This document shows positions 24,890-34,485 of a stretch of DNA of 64,000 nt, in pieces. The position numbers and the translations under genes were made by a program. The stretch is taken from positions 90,068 to 154,067 of the forward strand of contig JAPLDI010000004.1 in the NCBI GenBank assembly GCA_026391795.1, given 5' to 3'. Numbering within the stretch: the first letter of the stretch is position 1; every line of letters starts with the position of its first letter. Below the pieces are notes generated by a model. That model was not told the DNA's origin. It searched no databases and saw only the letters and a program-made list of their open reading frames with translations. The stretch comes from Bacteroidota bacterium (lineage in GTDB: Bacteria; Bacteroidota; Bacteroidia; Bacteroidales; FEN-979).

Positions 24890-26130
24890 TTCCCGGCCCG
24901 CATCGCATTCACGGGGTCCATCCGGGATGCGGAAAATGCAGGGATGATGCCGGAGATCAGGCCAATGAGCGCCGAAACACCCATTCCGAGGAACACATTT
25001 CCCGGAGTGATGATCAGGTGAAAGGAGGTTGTCAGGGAGACAGTGACTGCAAGGATGATCACGATCAGCAGTCCGACAATTCCACCAATCATGGAAAGAA
25101 AAACGGCTTCAAATAGAAATTGAAGCAGGATAAAATAACTTTTCGCCCCGAGCGCCTTCTGGATCCCGATAATACTGGTTCTTTCCTTGACGGAAACGAA
25201 CATGATGTTCGCAATACCAAATCCGCCCACCAGGAGGGAGAAGCCCCCGATAATCCAGCCAACCATCCCGATAACGGAAAACAGACCCTCGAAGCTTTTG
25301 GAAATAATGCTGGTTTCATTGATTGCAAAATTATCTTCCGAAGCAGGTTTCAGTTTCCGGATTGACCGCATGATTCCAGTCAGTTCATCAATAAGTTCTT
25401 CGTTCGTAACCAGCGGTTTCGCTTTTACGGCTATCGTGGTCCCCATCTCCTTCAGATCAACCAGATTCGTGCAAAAGGTTATGGGCAGCATCACAACCTT
25501 GTCGTTTGAATTCCCGAAAATATCATCCCCTTCTTTTTTTATTACCCCGATGACCTCAATATTTCTGCCCATGATCTTGATTTTCTGCCCGATTGCGTTT
25601 GCCTCCTGGAAAAGGCCTGTGGCAATATCAGCCCCAATAACGGCCACATTTTTTCCGCTGGTCGATTCGATGGGCGAAAAATACCGGCCATCCGCAAGTT
25701 CAAATTTCCACACCCTGTCAAAATCCTGGGAAACACCCAGTACACCAACATTATCCACATAGTTTTTCCGGAACTTTACAGTTTTGTTTACCTGGATGAA
25801 GAACGCCGTTGCATCTGCAAGAGAGCTGCGGTTCTGGATCTCGCGCATATCGGCAAGTGTCGCTTCCGGGCGCTGGTAATATTTCCACCAGGGATAATTG
25901 TTCTCCATGGCCCATGGCCATTTCTGGATATAGAGCACATTGCTGCCAAGAGAATCAATACTTTTCCGGATCGCAATTTCCATAGAATCAAAGATTGTAA
26001 AAACGGAAATGATACAGAAAATACCAATGGCGATCCCCAAAAGAGAGAGAACCGTACGAACCCTGTTGACAATAATTGCCTGGAAAGCAAACAGGTAACT
26101 CTCACGGATAAGGCGAAAAAGTAGAAACAT
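24886..26130 (-). CDS. MacB/FtsX-type ABC transporter permease
   Basis: This 414-residue protein has an N-terminal membrane helix (RTVLSLLGIAIGIFCIISVFT). A periplasmic MacB_PCD domain follows (residues ~45-270). The C-terminal FtsX region has three helices, including FGIANIMFVSVKERTSIIGIQKALGA, the coupling segment, and the end IPAFSASRMDPVNAMRAG. Such permeases use mechanotransmission to export lipoproteins, peptides or antibiotics. No ATPase or membrane-fusion partner is adjacent. Confidence 0.93.
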   Translation of the reverse strand: MFLLFRLIRESYLFAFQAIIVNRVRTVLSLLGIAIGIFCIISVFTIFDSMEIAIRKSIDSLGSNVLYIQKWPWAMENNYPWWKYYQRPEATLADMREIQNRSSLADATAFFIQVNKTVKFRKNYVDNVGVLGVSQDFDRVWKFELADGRYFSPIESTSGKNVAVIGADIATGLFQEANAIGQKIKIMGRNIEVIGVIKKEGDDIFGNSNDKVVMLPITFCTNLVDLKEMGTTIAVKAKPLVTNEELIDELTGIMRSIRKLKPASEDNFAINETSIISKSFEGLFSVIGMVGWIIGGFSLLVGGFGIANIMFVSVKERTSIIGIQKALGAKSYFILLQFLFEAVFLSMIGGIVGLLIVIILAVTVSLTTSFHLIITPGNVFLGMGVSALIGLISGIIPAFSASRMDPVNAMRAGN

Positions 26131-26263
26131 GTCGGAGTGAAGCTAATGATCTAATAAACAAACGTAAAAGTAATACAATTTGTACTGGGAGCCGTAAGAA
26201 ATCCTTGTATCTTCGGTTAAAATTTGGTAACATTGCAGGTTCATCCCAAATCATGAAACGCTT

Positions 26264-27784
26264 ATGGATGTCAGGATTCGTACCGCATTAATCTCCGTTT
26301 ATTCCAAGGACCGGATTGATGAAATCGCCCGCCTGCTGGATAATCTTGAGATAAAAATACTTTCCACAGGAGGGACGTATGATTATCTGCAAAAACAAGG
26401 ATTTAAGGTCACTTCTGTTGAGTCTGTTACCGGTTATCCTTCAATTTTTGGCGGAAGGGTGAAAACCCTGCACCCGAAAGTTATGGGCGGAATTCTTTAC
26501 CGCAGGGAAGATGACGGAGACCTTATGGAACTTGAAAAATTTGATATTCCCCCGGTCGATCTCGTCATCGTGGACCTCTATCCTTTTGAACAGACGGTTG
26601 CAACGACCAGGGATGAAAACGAAATCATCGAAAAGATAGATATTGGCGGTATATCCCTTATCCGGGCTGCAGCCAAGAATTTCAGGGATGTGCTGATCAT
26701 TCCTTCCTCCGGTCATTACAACCACCTGATAGAGCTTCTTCAGAACAAAAAAGGGATGACCAGCCTGGAGGACCGTAAATTTTTCGCAGCCCAGGCATTC
26801 AATGTTTCTTCCCATTACGACACCAAGATTTTTGAGTATTTTAACAGGGAGCAGAACATACCTGCATTCAAAAAAAGCATCAGCACGTCCTTTCCGTTGC
26901 GTTACGGTGAAAATCCTCACCAGCAGGCGCACTTTTACGGCGACCTGGACGAGGTATTTACCCAGCTTCACGGGAAAGCCATTTCTTACAACAACATCGT
27001 TGACATTGATGCTGCCATCGCCCTGATCAAGGAATTTTCCGAACCTACCTTTGTTATCATCAAACACACCAATGCCTGTGGTGTTGCCAGCCGTACAAAC
27101 CTGAAAGATGCCTGGGCCGATGCCCTCGCCTGTGACCCGGTCTCAGCCTATGGCGGAGTAATCATTGCCAACAGACCCATTGATGTGAATGTTGCAGAAG
27201 AACTGAACAAGCTTTTTTTCGAAATACTGATCGCGTCCGAATATGACGAAAAAGCACTGGAAATACTGAAATCAAAGAAAAATAGAATACTTTTGCAGGA
27301 GAAACCGGTTAACTTTTCTGAGATTCAGTTCAAATCAGTCCTGAACGGGGCACTTGTGCAGGAAAAAGATATGAAAACGGAAACGGAAGCAGATTTTCAC
27401 CTGGTTTCGAAAAAGGCTCCTGCTAATACAGAGATTTCCGACCTGATTTTTGCAAACAAAATTGTCAAACACCAGAAATCCAACACCATCGTCCTGGTAA
27501 AGGGAAAGCAGCTAATTGGCTCAGGAACCGGTCAGACTTCACGGGTTGACGCGTTGAAGCAGGCAATAAAAAAAGCGCACGATTTCGGATTTGAACTGAA
27601 AGGCGCTGTAATGGCCTCCGATGCATTTTTCCCGTTTGCCGATTCGGTTGAGATCGCATCCGGGGAAAAGATTACTGCCGTTGTACAGCCTGGCGGATCC
27701 ATCAAAGATGCTGATTCGATCAGTTTCTGCGACGAACATGAAATGTCAATGGTTTTCACCGGAATCAGGCACTTTAAACATTAA
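26264..27784 (+). CDS. purH: bifunctional AICAR formyltransferase / IMP cyclohydrolase
   Basis: This 506-residue protein is the usual PurH length. The N-terminal IMP cyclohydrolase (MGS-like) domain shows ALISVYSKDRIDEIARLL, STGGTYDYL and GGRVKTLHPKVMGGIL. The C-terminal AICAR formyltransferase domain shows RYGENPHQQAHFYG, the catalytic region IIKHTNACGVA, ASDAFFPFADSVE and VQPGGSIKDADSI. It catalyses the last two steps of IMP synthesis. mreB starts 12 bp downstream, so purH may be co-transcribed with the rod-shape genes. Confidence 0.97.
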   Translation: MDVRIRTALISVYSKDRIDEIARLLDNLEIKILSTGGTYDYLQKQGFKVTSVESVTGYPSIFGGRVKTLHPKVMGGILYRREDDGDLMELEKFDIPPVDLVIVDLYPFEQTVATTRDENEIIEKIDIGGISLIRAAAKNFRDVLIIPSSGHYNHLIELLQNKKGMTSLEDRKFFAAQAFNVSSHYDTKIFEYFNREQNIPAFKKSISTSFPLRYGENPHQQAHFYGDLDEVFTQLHGKAISYNNIVDIDAAIALIKEFSEPTFVIIKHTNACGVASRTNLKDAWADALACDPVSAYGGVIIANRPIDVNVAEELNKLFFEILIASEYDEKALEILKSKKNRILLQEKPVNFSEIQFKSVLNGALVQEKDMKTETEADFHLVSKKAPANTEISDLIFANKIVKHQKSNTIVLVKGKQLIGSGTGQTSRVDALKQAIKKAHDFGFELKGAVMASDAFFPFADSVEIASGEKITAVVQPGGSIKDADSISFCDEHEMSMVFTGIRHFKH

Positions 27785-27796
27785 AACAGAGTTGAA

Positions 27797-28810
27797 ATGG
27801 GCTTGTTTACAAAAGAAATAGCAATCGATCTTGGTACCGCCAATACCATCATTATTTATAACGATAAGGTTGTTGTCGATGAACCGTCCATCGTTGCCAT
27901 CGAACGAAGTTCGGGAAAGATCATCGCCGTGGGGAAAAAGGCACAGATGATGCATGGCAAAACCCACGAAAATATCAAAACTGTTCGTCCTTTGCGGGGA
28001 GGCGTGATTGCCGATTTTCATGCGGCAGAGCACATGATAAGGGAAATGATTAAAATGATAGAAATCAGGAAATCCTGGTTCCCTCCCGCACTGAAGATGG
28101 TGATCTGTATTCCTTCCGGCATAACCGAGGTGGAAGAACGCGCCGTTAAGGATTCTGCAGAACAGGCAGGTGCGAAAGAAGTGAGGCTGATCCATGAACC
28201 CATGGCTGCCGCAATCGGGATCGGAATCGATGTGCTGGAACCCATCGGAAACATGGTCATCGACATCGGTGGTGGTACAAGCGAAATAGCAGTGATTGCA
28301 CTTGGGGGAATCGTAAACAATAAATCGATACGGATTGCCGGGGACGAATTCAATTCCGACATCGAAGAATACATGCGCAAGCAACACAACCTTAATGTTG
28401 GGGAACGTACTGCAGAGCGGATCAAAATAGAAGTAGGAGCGGCACTTGCCGATATCGACAATCCGCCACCCGAATATGCTGTTCACGGACGCGATATGCT
28501 TACCGGGATACCAAAAGAAGTAATCGTAAATCATGCAGAAATTGCCCACGCGCTCGATAAATCCATCTCCAAGATCGAAGCAGCTGTGTTGAATGCCCTC
28601 GAAATGACCCCCCCGGAACTGGCCGCTGATATTTTTGAAACAGGGATTTACCTGGCGGGGGGCGGATCATTGCTGCGGGGACTGGATAAACGTATTCATC
28701 TCCGAACAAAACTCAAGGTTCATGTGGCGGAAGATCCGCTAAGGGCAGTTGCCAGAGGTACCGGAATCGCGTTAAAGAACTTCGACAAATTCACCTTCCT
28801 CATTAAGTAA
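27797..28810 (+). CDS. mreB: rod shape-determining protein MreB
   Basis: This 337-residue actin-like ATPase has phosphate-1 IDLGTANTIIIYN, the connecting segment PSIVAIERSSGKI, phosphate-2 MVIDIGGGTSEIAVIALGG and adenosine loop YLAGGGSLLRGLDK. It forms membrane-associated filaments that direct lateral wall synthesis. It is followed directly by mreC and mreD (8- and 30-bp gaps), the standard mre order, and implies a rod-shaped cell. Confidence 0.97.
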   Translation: MGLFTKEIAIDLGTANTIIIYNDKVVVDEPSIVAIERSSGKIIAVGKKAQMMHGKTHENIKTVRPLRGGVIADFHAAEHMIREMIKMIEIRKSWFPPALKMVICIPSGITEVEERAVKDSAEQAGAKEVRLIHEPMAAAIGIGIDVLEPIGNMVIDIGGGTSEIAVIALGGIVNNKSIRIAGDEFNSDIEEYMRKQHNLNVGERTAERIKIEVGAALADIDNPPPEYAVHGRDMLTGIPKEVIVNHAEIAHALDKSISKIEAAVLNALEMTPPELAADIFETGIYLAGGGSLLRGLDKRIHLRTKLKVHVAEDPLRAVARGTGIALKNFDKFTFLIK

Positions 28811-28818
28811 AGGAAGTC

Positions 28819-29643
28819 ATGCGTTACTTGCTTTATTTCCTCCAGAAACAGTATATCTATTTCCTTTTCCTGGCATTGGAGGCAATATCGTTGCTGCTCC
28901 TTTTTAATTATAACGATTACCAGAACAGCGCACTTGCCGGCATTTCAAACGGGATTGCAGGATCGGTTCTGAATCTGTCAAGCAATGTCTCAGAGTATTT
29001 TTCGCTTCGAAGAGTGAACCGTATCCTTGCCGAAGATAATGCCAGGCTCCACTCCAATCGCTCGGAAGCATTTTATAAAGCCGATACCGGTTCTTTTTAC
29101 CAGCACGACACGCTGTATAAGCTTGAATACCGGTACATCAGTGCAAAGGTGATCAACAACTCCACCGACAAAAGAAACAACTTTCTCATGCTTAACAAGG
29201 GGCACCGCCAGGGCATCGAGAACCATATGGGCGTGATCATGGGCGATCGCATTATTGGGCAGGTTGTGAGTGTATCAGACCATTTTTGCTGGGTGATGTC
29301 GCTGTTGAATAAAGACAGCCGGATCTCGGGAAAGTTTAAGAAGAACAACCAGCTGGTAAACATCGAATGGGGCGGAGGAGATTACAGACTCGGAGAGGTA
29401 AAGGAAATCCCGAAACATGTGGTGATCCATAAGGGCGACACCATTATCACCAGCGGCAATTCCGATATTTTTCCGGAAGGGTTGCTCATCGGAACAATTG
29501 ATAAATTTACCATTGCACAGGAAGAAAATTTCAATTACGCAACCATTACGTTTGCTACTGATTTCAACAGCCTGAGCTTTGTTGAAGTGCTGATCGATAT
29601 GATGCGGCAGGAAAAAGAGAACCTCAAGAAATCCTTTAAATGA
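28819..29643 (+). CDS. mreC: rod shape-determining protein MreC
   Basis: This 274-residue protein has an N-terminal membrane anchor (YIYFLFLALEAISLLLLF) and a coiled coil at ~residues 50-80. The periplasmic beta domain contains NNSTDKRNNFLMLNKGHRQG, GVIMGDRIIGQVV and GDTIITSGNSDIFPEGLLIG, all typical of MreC. It links MreB to periplasmic wall enzymes. Confidence 0.94.
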   Translation: MRYLLYFLQKQYIYFLFLALEAISLLLLFNYNDYQNSALAGISNGIAGSVLNLSSNVSEYFSLRRVNRILAEDNARLHSNRSEAFYKADTGSFYQHDTLYKLEYRYISAKVINNSTDKRNNFLMLNKGHRQGIENHMGVIMGDRIIGQVVSVSDHFCWVMSLLNKDSRISGKFKKNNQLVNIEWGGGDYRLGEVKEIPKHVVIHKGDTIITSGNSDIFPEGLLIGTIDKFTIAQEENFNYATITFATDFNSLSFVEVLIDMMRQEKENLKKSFK

Positions 29644-29673
29644 AATGAACAGCCATCCTAAGGAGAACTGAAA

Positions 29674-30186
29674 ATGACCATCCTGTTCCTGAAAAACACC
29701 GGACGCTTTATCTTCCTGATTCTCTTTCAGGTATTGATCCTTAACAACATCCAGTACAGCGGCTACATCAATCCTTATTTTTACATCTATTTTATCCTGC
29801 TGCTGCCTTTTGAAACCCCGCGCTGGTTACTCCTCATCTCGGCATTCCTGCTGGGTATTTCCATGGATGTGTTTACGAATACCCTTGGACTGAATGCCGC
29901 AGCCTGTGTACTTATGGCATTTGTGCGGCCCTTTGTAATCTCGGCCATCTCAACGGGAACTGAATTTATGGCCGGTCACTCGCCCTCACTGAAAAACCAG
30001 GGAGTGAAATGGTTCGCCTACTATTCCATCATCCTGGTGCTGGTTCACCATTCTGCCCTCTTTTATCTTGAAATTTTCCGTTTTACGGAATTTTTCCAGA
30101 CCCTTCTACGCGTTCTTCTGAGCAGCGCATTTACCCTCTTGCTTGTATTCATCGCCGAATACCTTTCCTATCCGAGAGGGAAATAA
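29674..30186 (+). CDS. mreD: rod shape-determining protein MreD
   Basis: This 170-residue membrane protein has five or six hydrophobic spans. It contains NIQYSGYINPYFYIYFILLLPF and SAFLLGISMDVFTNTLGLNA, recognisable in Bacteroidetes MreD. Identification rests mainly on the mreBCD order and topology. It is convergent with nfo. Confidence 0.88.
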   Translation: MTILFLKNTGRFIFLILFQVLILNNIQYSGYINPYFYIYFILLLPFETPRWLLLISAFLLGISMDVFTNTLGLNAAACVLMAFVRPFVISAISTGTEFMAGHSPSLKNQGVKWFAYYSIILVLVHHSALFYLEIFRFTEFFQTLLRVLLSSAFTLLLVFIAEYLSYPRGK

Positions 30187-30195
30187 CTCACTAAT

Positions 30196-31041
30196 TCACG
30201 GGTTCACCAACTGATACAGCCATTTGATCTCCTCTTCCCACAACGACTCGTCCGGGGTTTCAAGGATCAGCGGCATATTGTCAAACCGGGGATCATTCAT
30301 GATCCTGCGGAAAAGACCTTCACCGATAACGCCTTTCTTCAGGCTTTCATGTCGGTCGACCCGGGTCCCCAGATCTTTTTTTGAATCGTTCAGATGCAGA
30401 CCTTTTAAATAAGAAAACCCGACAATGGTGTCAAAATCATTAAAGGTCGAGCGGTATCCCTCTTCTGTTTTAATATCGTAACCGGATGTAAGTGTATGAC
30501 AGGTGTCGAGGCAAACCCCCACGCGGGTTTTGTCTTCCACCATCCCGATGATGGCACCAAGGTGTTCAAATCGGTTCCCGACGGCACTTCCCTGGCCCGC
30601 TGTGTTTTCAATGACCGCAGTAACCCCTTTTGTTTTAGAAAGCGCCAGGTTAATGGATTCAGCGATCAGTTTCAGGCAATCATCCGGCGAATGCAGGTTC
30701 AGATGTGCACCCGGATGAAAGTTCAGCATTTTCAGGCCCAGGATTTCACAACGGTTCATTTCGTCCAGAAATGCTTTTCGCGATTTAGTCAGCATCTCCT
30801 TCTCAGGGTTTCCCAGGTTGATCAGATAGCTGTCATGTGGAAGAATGTATTCAGGCAAATATCCGTACTTCTGACAATTTGCTTTAAACAGGCTGATATT
30901 GTTTTCAGTCAGCGGACCGGAAACCCATTGCCGCTGGTTCTTTGTGAACAAGGCGAACGCTTTGGCCCCTATTGTGTGTGCATTTACAGGGGCATTTTCA
31001 ACACCCCCGGAGGCACTGACATGGGCTCCAACATATTTCAT
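30196..31041 (-). CDS. nfo: endonuclease IV (AP endonuclease)
   Basis: This 281-residue TIM-barrel enzyme has zinc-ligand motifs [38 protein letters not shown] and [17 protein letters not shown], ending with an IPLILETP-type strand (PLILETPDE). It cleaves DNA at abasic sites in base-excision repair. The start [18 protein letters not shown] is standard for the family. Confidence 0.97.
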   Translation of the reverse strand: MKYVGAHVSASGGVENAPVNAHTIGAKAFALFTKNQRQWVSGPLTENNISLFKANCQKYGYLPEYILPHDSYLINLGNPEKEMLTKSRKAFLDEMNRCEILGLKMLNFHPGAHLNLHSPDDCLKLIAESINLALSKTKGVTAVIENTAGQGSAVGNRFEHLGAIIGMVEDKTRVGVCLDTCHTLTSGYDIKTEEGYRSTFNDFDTIVGFSYLKGLHLNDSKKDLGTRVDRHESLKKGVIGEGLFRRIMNDPRFDNMPLILETPDESLWEEEIKWLYQLVNP

Positions 31042-31163
31042 AGGCTGGGATTAAATTGGTTTATATTCAGAGCTTATTTGATGCTTTACAACTGAACACA
31101 AAAATACACCATATTTTTCTTTTTGAATTCCCGGGGTTGAAAGGGTTCGGGAAACAGGAGTCA

Positions 31164-31194
31164 TAAAAAAACCCGTTCAAAAAAATGAACGGGT
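31164..31194 (-). terminator. rho-independent terminator of tRNA-Cys
   Basis: Perfect 9-bp arms (31171-31179 and 31186-31194, ACCCGTTCA/TGAACGGGT) are followed on the minus strand by a seven-T run (31164-31170). It sits 5 bp after the tRNA-Cys 3' end. Confidence 0.88.
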
Positions 31195-31198
31195 CCGG

Positions 31199-31269
31199 AG
31201 GTATCGAGCGGAGTCGAACCGCTGTACGAGGTTTTGCAGACCTCTGCCTGACCACTCGGCCACGATACC
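31199..31269 (-). tRNA. tRNA-Cys (GCA)
   Basis: The acceptor stem GGTATCG/CGATACC is perfect. The anticodon stem is GAGGT/ACCTC with loop CTGCAAA, giving anticodon GCA (Cys). The T-arm is GCGGTTCGACTCCGC. CCA is not encoded. The gene has its own promoter and terminator. Confidence 0.96.
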
Positions 31270-31282
31270 ATGATAAGGGCAG

Positions 31283-31312
31283 CAAAGATAGGAAAAAAAT
31301 CAGTTTGCCAAA
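31283..31312 (-). promoter_or_regulatory. tRNA-Cys promoter
   Basis: On the minus strand an exact -7 box TATCTTTG (31290-31283) follows an upstream TTTG (31312-31309) with 18-bp spacing. It is 14 bp before the tRNA and overlaps the 3' end of folB. Confidence 0.65.
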
Positions 31313-31650
31313 ATGCAGCAGACCTGTTTCACCTTTCCCCCCAGCGGAGGGTTTACTTTTGATATTTTTACCTGTATCGCCTTGACCTGCGGGAACGACT
31401 GCATCACGCTGTCAAGAATGCGCCTTGCCACACTCTCCAGCAGATGGGCGTTGACCTCCATCTCCTTCTTTACAACCAGGTAAACCTCCTGGTAATTGAT
31501 GGTGTCATCCAGGTGATCTGAATATTCAGCGTGAACGGTTTCAAATACCATCTCCAGGTCCACAATAAACTTTGTGCCGATGATCTGCTCTTCCTTGTAA
31601 TGACCGTGATACGCATAAAACTCCATTCCTTCCAATAAAATCTTTCCCAT
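31300..31650 (-). CDS. folB: dihydroneopterin aldolase
   Basis: This 116-residue protein has the FolB pattern: LEGMEFYAYHGHYKEEQIIGTKF, FIVDLEMVFE, DDTINYQEVYLVVKKEM and LLESVARRILD, ending in QVKISKVNPPLGG with the conserved Lys-x-x-PP motif. It converts dihydroneopterin to hydroxymethyldihydropterin in folate synthesis. Its 3' end contains the tRNA-Cys promoter. Confidence 0.94.
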   Translation of the reverse strand: MGKILLEGMEFYAYHGHYKEEQIIGTKFIVDLEMVFETVHAEYSDHLDDTINYQEVYLVVKKEMEVNAHLLESVARRILDSVMQSFPQVKAIQVKISKVNPPLGGKVKQVCCILAN

Positions 31651-31826
31651 GGTTATGGATTATTTATCAGGCTAAATTATCAAATTCCCCCTTACACCAC
31701 CCGCGGATTCTTTAATTTTCAGTAAGTTTGCAGCGGGACTGGTCGTTTTCCGTTTATCTTGAGGTTGGATTGATGGGCAAAGGGAAAATTAGCACCAGGG
31801 TTTAAATTTAAAGGAGAACCACAAAA

Positions 31827-33506
31827 ATGGAAGAGATCAAAGGACAGGAGGAAAAAAGCGAACGCTCCCTGAATTTTATAGAAGAAATTATTGAAGATGA
31901 TCTGCGAAACAATGTCAACGAAAGTAGGGTTCATACACGTTTTCCGCCTGAACCGAACGGTTATCTGCATATCGGACATGCCAAATCCATCTGCCTGAAT
32001 TTCGGGCTGGGTAAAAAATACCAGGGGAAAACAAATCTCCGGTTCGATGACACCAACCCGGTCAAAGAAGATGTGGAATATGTCGACTCTATCATGGAAG
32101 ACGTGAAATGGCTGGGGTTTGACTGGGAGGACAGGCTGTATTATGCTTCCGATTATTTTGAACAGCTCTACGAATACGCCATCATTCTGATTAAAAAAGG
32201 GAAAGCGTATGTCTGCGACATGAGCGCCGAAGAGATCAGTGAAACCCGGGGCACACCTTCCCGCCCGGGAAAAGAAAGTCCATACCGTTCACGCTCGGTG
32301 GACGAAAACCTGGAACTATTCAGCCGCATGAGAGCAGGTGAATTTCCTGATGGGTCAAAGGTACTGAGGGCAAAGATCGATATGGCATCCCCCAATATGC
32401 AGATGCGCGATCCGGTGCTTTATCGTATTCTCCACGCTACTCACCACCGCACAGGAGACACCTGGTGCATCTACCCGATGTATGATTTTGCCCACGGTCA
32501 ATCCGATTCAATAGAAAGGATCACACACTCCATTTGTACCCTTGAATTTGAAGTGCACAGGCCGCTCTATGACTGGTTCATCAGGGAGATCGGGATCTAT
32601 GCTCCCCGGCAGATTGAGTTTGCCCGGCTCAACCTGAGCTATACGGTAATGAGTAAAAGAAAACTCCTTGAACTGGTTCAGGAAAAACAGGTAAAAGGAT
32701 GGGATGATCCCCGGATGCCAACCATCTGCGGTTTGCGGAGAAGAGGCTACACACCGGAATCCATTCGTAATTTTGCCGACACCATCGGTGTTGCAAAACG
32801 CGACAACGTGATCGATGTCAGCCTGCTCGAATTCTGTATTCGCGAAGACCTGAACAAGAAGGCCAGCCGTATCATGGCCGTTCTGAATCCGGTAAGGGTT
32901 ATCATCGACAACTACCCGGATGGTATCGTTGAAGAAATGGAAGCGATAAATAATCCCGAGGATGAAACAAAAGGGAAAAGGCATCTTCCTTTTTCAAAGG
33001 AAATATTTATCGAACGGGATGATTTCATGGAGGACCCCCCGAACAAGTTTTTCAGGCTTGCACCAGGCCGTGAGGTACGCCTAAAGGCCGCATACATTAT
33101 CCGGTGTGAACGTGTTGTGAAAGATCCCGGGACAGGAGAAATCACGGAGATTCACTGTACATATGACCCGCAAACCAAAAGCGGAATGCCCGATAGTAAC
33201 CGTAAAGTGAAAGGAACCCTGCACTGGGTTTCAGCGAAACATGCAGTGGAAGCCGAGATCCGCCTTTACGATCGCCTGTTCAGCAAAGAAAACCCGGATG
33301 ATGCCGAAGAGGGAAAAACCTATAAAGACTATCTGAATCCGGACTCGCTGAAGCTGATTACCGCTAAAGTTGAACCTTCGGTCAGAAACGCAGGGATATC
33401 CGAGAAATATCAGTTTGAAAGAATCGGCTATTTTACTGTAGATTATGACTCAACCCCCGAAAACCTTGTTTTTAACAGGGTCGTTCCCCTGAAAGCGTCC
33501 TGGTGA
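31827..33506 (+). CDS. glnS: glutaminyl-tRNA synthetase
   Basis: This 559-residue class I synthetase has the HIGH-type motif in [15 protein letters not shown] and the KMSKS-type motif as VMSKRKL. GlnRS-specific segments include [19 protein letters not shown] and the C-terminal anticodon-binding beta barrels ([18 protein letters not shown]). It charges tRNA-Gln directly. A tRNA-Gln gene lies 64 bp downstream. A separate gltX is present at 41573-43111, so Gln and Glu charging are both direct. Confidence 0.97.
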   Translation: MEEIKGQEEKSERSLNFIEEIIEDDLRNNVNESRVHTRFPPEPNGYLHIGHAKSICLNFGLGKKYQGKTNLRFDDTNPVKEDVEYVDSIMEDVKWLGFDWEDRLYYASDYFEQLYEYAIILIKKGKAYVCDMSAEEISETRGTPSRPGKESPYRSRSVDENLELFSRMRAGEFPDGSKVLRAKIDMASPNMQMRDPVLYRILHATHHRTGDTWCIYPMYDFAHGQSDSIERITHSICTLEFEVHRPLYDWFIREIGIYAPRQIEFARLNLSYTVMSKRKLLELVQEKQVKGWDDPRMPTICGLRRRGYTPESIRNFADTIGVAKRDNVIDVSLLEFCIREDLNKKASRIMAVLNPVRVIIDNYPDGIVEEMEAINNPEDETKGKRHLPFSKEIFIERDDFMEDPPNKFFRLAPGREVRLKAAYIIRCERVVKDPGTGEITEIHCTYDPQTKSGMPDSNRKVKGTLHWVSAKHAVEAEIRLYDRLFSKENPDDAEEGKTYKDYLNPDSLKLITAKVEPSVRNAGISEKYQFERIGYFTVDYDSTPENLVFNRVVPLKASW

Positions 33507-33529
33507 AAGAGGAAAAAGTTAATTAAAGC

Positions 33530-33561
33530 TTGACAATTTCAAAAAAAAATCCTTAATTTTG
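33530..33561 (+). promoter_or_regulatory. tRNA-Gln promoter
   Basis: TTG at 33530-33532 and an exact -7 box TAATTTTG at 33554-33561 are 21 bp apart. The tRNA begins 10 bp after the -7 box. The tRNA is therefore transcribable apart from glnS. Confidence 0.6.
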
Positions 33562-33570
33562 CCGTCAGAT

Positions 33571-33643
33571 TGTCCGATGGTGTAACTGGCAACACAAATG
33601 ATTCTGGATCATTAGAGTCTAGGTTCGACCCCTAGTCGGACAA
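33571..33643 (+). tRNA. tRNA-Gln (CTG), integration target
   Basis: The acceptor stem TGTCCGA/TCGGACA is perfect. The anticodon loop TTCTGGA on stem AATGA/TCATT gives anticodon CTG (Gln). The T-arm is CTAGGTTCGACCCCTAG. Its 3' end is part of the 17-bp direct repeat that flanks the integrated element, so the element restores the tRNA sequence. Confidence 0.95.
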
Positions 33644-33647
33644 CAAC
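33631..33647. repeat. attL, left 17-bp att repeat
   Basis: CCTAGTCGGACAACAAC spans the T-arm/acceptor end of tRNA-Gln and recurs exactly at 39024-39040. A tRNA 3' end duplicated at the far side of an integrase-bearing segment is the usual mark of tyrosine-recombinase integration. Confidence 0.9.
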
Positions 33648-33648
33648 G

Positions 33649-33683
33649 AACCCCTGTAAATCAATAGTTTACGGGGGTTTTTC
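33649..33683 (+). terminator. terminator after tRNA-Gln
   Basis: The arms AACCCCTGTAAA (33649-33660) and TTTACGGGGGTT (33668-33679) pair with one G-T wobble and are followed by a T-rich tract. It lies inside the element, so the element supplies a terminator along with the tRNA 3' end. Confidence 0.8.
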
Positions 33684-33690
33684 TTTGTCG

Positions 33691-33713
33691 GGGGACTGTA
33701 GGGGGGACGGAAA
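33691..33713. repeat. subterminal 23-bp direct repeat, left copy
   Basis: The sequence begins GGGGACTGTAGGGGGGACGG and ends AAA; it occurs again at 38884-38906. Each copy contains two GGGGAC motifs. It is 43 bp inside attL and could be an arm-type site for the recombinase. Confidence 0.85.
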
Positions 33714-33739
33714 AGGGTGTTTTGGGGGTGTTTGTGACC

Positions 33740-34165
33740 CTAAAAATAAAACTTTAAACTATTCCCGTCTAATGACAAATGGTAATCACCGGCTAACTTC
33801 AAATTGTGAGAGCCAATAAAGAAAAAAACGACACTTGAAAGAAAGAAGCCTCCCGATACTGCGGCCATAATGTATACTGTTGAACTATTCGAATTTGACC
33901 CGGTGGGAATAAACGCCGTAACTACACCTGAAACGATGGATAACGAAAGTAGCACTCCGGCTGTTGTAAAGTTATTTCCCGCCTTCGCTAAATAATTCCC
34001 CTGGTTCATTATGCTATTAAGGATACTTTCTATTTGGACCTGTCGCGCCCCGGGGACTGAATCAAAAACCCTTGTATGTGTATTTCTGTTTTGGTTGGTG
34101 GTATCTTGTGCGGTGGCACAAACTGACAACCCCAATATTATGATAAAAAACATGGTCTTTTTCAT
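33740..34165 (-). CDS. small exported membrane protein of the element
   Basis: This 141-residue protein has a signal peptide (MKKTMFFIIILGLSVCATAQ), a polar segment, and two hydrophobic helices near residues 66-86 (FTTAGVLLSLSIVSGVVTAF) and 96-117 (VYIMAAVSGGFFLSSVVFFFI). No family was recognised. It is the leftmost gene of the element and is separated from the replication gene by a repeat-rich 320-bp gap. It may be cargo or may affect element maintenance; nothing in the sequence decides this. Confidence 0.6.
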   Translation of the reverse strand: MKKTMFFIIILGLSVCATAQDTTNQNRNTHTRVFDSVPGARQVQIESILNSIMNQGNYLAKAGNNFTTAGVLLSLSIVSGVVTAFIPTGSNSNSSTVYIMAAVSGGFFLSSVVFFFIGSHNLKLAGDYHLSLDGNSLKFYF

Positions 34166-34485
34166 AATGTCCGTGTTAATGGTTATGTCTGCAATTTACG
34201 AAATGTTTAGTCTTGGTATTGTGGAGGGATCTATACGCGCGTTATGACAACGGAAAAATCACAACAGAGCGTTTTCTCATATATACGCGTAATGACTTTA
34301 GATAAATCACAACACTCCCAAATCATTTGTTAATCATTTGTTAATCATTTCCGTTTTTTTAGGGGTCTAAAAAGTCATGTTTTATCTAATCATTATCAAA
34401 TCATTTCCGTTTTTTCTCTCTCTCGCGCGCGCGGGCGCGCGTATTGGTTCGATCTTTCTTCATCATTATTCATTAAATCAATGTT
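34166..34485. other. repeat-rich noncoding region of the element (possible origin or control region)
   Basis: There is no gene here. Two diverged ~42-bp direct repeats (34229-34270 and 34278-34319) share ATACGCG, ATGAC and AAATCACAACA. Next come two tandem AATCATTTGTT units (34321-34342), then two copies of AATCATTTCCGTTTTTT (34343-34359 and 34399-34415). An alternating CG tract runs from 34424 to 34441. Clustered iterons, AT-rich DNA and a GC hairpin beside a replication-initiator gene fit an origin; the promoter of the membrane-protein gene must also lie here. Confidence 0.5.
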
